From: Chloroflexota bacterium
GTDB lineage: Bacteria > Chloroflexota > Anaerolineae > Aggregatilineales > Phototrophicaceae
Direction of reading: 5' to 3'
NCBI GenBank assembly: GCA_023430545.1
Contig: JAEZAF010000199.1
Location: 32,915 to 96,914, forward strand
DNA length: 64,000 nt
The notes below the pieces were generated by a model, which worked only from the letters and a program-made list of their open reading frames with translations, was not told the origin of the DNA and made no database searches. Position numbers and translations under genes: made by a program. Shown here piece after piece: positions 63,232 to 64,000 of this stretch (position 1 is its first letter; the number at the start of each line of letters is the position of its first letter).

Positions 63232-64000
63232 ATGAGCCTTGATATTCGTGCCGAACAGCCCGCTGACTTCCCCGGTATTGCAGAGGTTAATCTGCTGGCC
63301 TTCAACAACCAGTACGGCATCCCGCTGATTATCGCCATGCGCCGTCAGTTCCCATCCTTCGATCCTGACCTCTCAATCGTCGCCGTGCTGGACGGCAAAG
63401 TCGTCGGCCATATCCTCTTCAGCCCTTACGAGATCCGCCTGCTGGAGACCACAGTCAAATCCGTGAACCTCTCGCCATTAGCCGTCCACCCGGACCATCA
63501 GCGGATGGGGATTGGCGGACAGTTGATCGAGGCTGGTCATCGCATCACCGCGGAAAAAGGCTATCCGTTGACCTTCGTCCTTGGCCATCCCGAATACTAT
63601 CCGCGCTTCGGCTATCAGACATATGCCTATGGCGCGTCAGAGGTCACAGTGACTGCCGATGAGGGCCTCAGCCAGCGGCTCGAAACCCGTGCGCCGGTAT
63701 CTGCCGACATCGACGCACTTCAGGCGCTGTGGTGGAAGTCCGAAGCGGCAGTCGATTTCGCGCTGGTCCCGGAGCCAACGCTGCTGGAATGGCTCAGCCC
63801 GAATCCGCAGATCGCCTGCACGGTATATCTGCGTGGTGGTCAGATCATCGGCTATACGCGCATCCATCAGGCGAAACCAGACTCAGTCCGCACTTTCCTC
63901 GCATCAGACGCTGACTCTGCCCGTGAAATCGTCGGACACCTCTGCGCACAGTATGATCTCGACAAAGTCACGCTACCGCTGCATCCGGCCTCAACCACCG
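63232..64000 (+). CDS. GNAT-family N-acetyltransferase (cut by window end)
   Basis: 256 codons are present with no stop before the window edge, so the 3' end is missing. CAGGAGG lies 5 nt before the ATG. The N-terminal ~150 residues form a YhbS-like GNAT domain, with acetyl-CoA motif A in LSPLAVHPDHQRMGIGGQLI and the following FVLGHPEYYPRFGY. The remaining ~100 residues begin a second lobe (LETRAPVSADI ... GQIIGYTRIH), as in two-domain acetyltransferases. The acceptor is unknown. Confidence 0.85.
   Translation, partial: MSLDIRAEQPADFPGIAEVNLLAFNNQYGIPLIIAMRRQFPSFDPDLSIVAVLDGKVVGHILFSPYEIRLLETTVKSVNLSPLAVHPDHQRMGIGGQLIEAGHRITAEKGYPLTFVLGHPEYYPRFGYQTYAYGASEVTVTADEGLSQRLETRAPVSADIDALQALWWKSEAAVDFALVPEPTLLEWLSPNPQIACTVYLRGGQIIGYTRIHQAKPDSVRTFLASDADSAREIVGHLCAQYDLDKVTLPLHPASTT

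Overview
The window reads as a contiguous stretch of a free-living bacterial chromosome, densely coded on both strands, with two tRNAs, many intrinsic terminators and no sign of phage, transposon, plasmid or CRISPR. I infer a Chloroflexota (Anaerolineae-like) genome. The reasons are the split glycine dehydrogenase (separate PA and PB subunits), Thr/Pro-rich LysM lipoproteins, secreted sorbosone-dehydrogenase-type propellers, a PadR gene coupled to a membrane protein, and no obvious outer-membrane genes. This assignment rests on general resemblance, not on a marker gene.

Layout. 1-7.8 kb: an SRPBCC protein with a long disordered tail, tRNA-His, a secreted PQQ-type sugar dehydrogenase, UDP-glucose 6-dehydrogenase, an FAD oxidoreductase and a beta-helix/multi-pass membrane protein. 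8-19.3 kb, mostly plus strand: two trypsin-like proteases, PadR plus membrane partner, a DUF2007 protein, an autoprocessing P1 peptidase, a response regulator/histidine kinase/phosphoesterase operon and Mfd. 19.4-21.8 kb, minus: aspartate kinase and a DUF58 protein. 22-27.1 kb, plus: de novo NAD synthesis (nadC-nadA, then nadB and a cysteine desulfurase that could supply sulfur for NadA's Fe-S cluster). 27.2-36.4 kb: SppA-type protease with a phosphoesterase, a second propeller protein, a WD40 protein, a glycosyltransferase and polyprenyl-phosphate sugar transferase pair, and an acyl-CoA synthetase. 36.6-44.2 kb, plus: a large class A PBP, a J-domain protein, a soluble GAF-like histidine kinase and MutL. 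44.3-54.1 kb: two paralogous LysM proteins, acetyltransferase, solute-binding lipoprotein, HIT protein, MoaB, tRNA-Ser, a PLP decarboxylase, an arginase-fold protein and a small SRPBCC protein.

54.2-63.1 kb, minus: a glycine/one-carbon locus. A promoter, a glycine riboswitch and an intrinsic terminator precede gcvH-gcvPA-gcvPB. Upstream on the same strand lie an acyl-CoA dehydrogenase and a 1072-residue fusion of serine hydroxymethyltransferase with the T-protein (aminomethyltransferase). Together these encode the H, P and T proteins plus SHMT; only dihydrolipoyl dehydrogenase is missing from the window. The fusion also carries, between its two enzymes, what looks like a degenerate second copy of the T-protein core, and this is the most unusual item here. 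The window ends inside a GNAT acetyltransferase gene.
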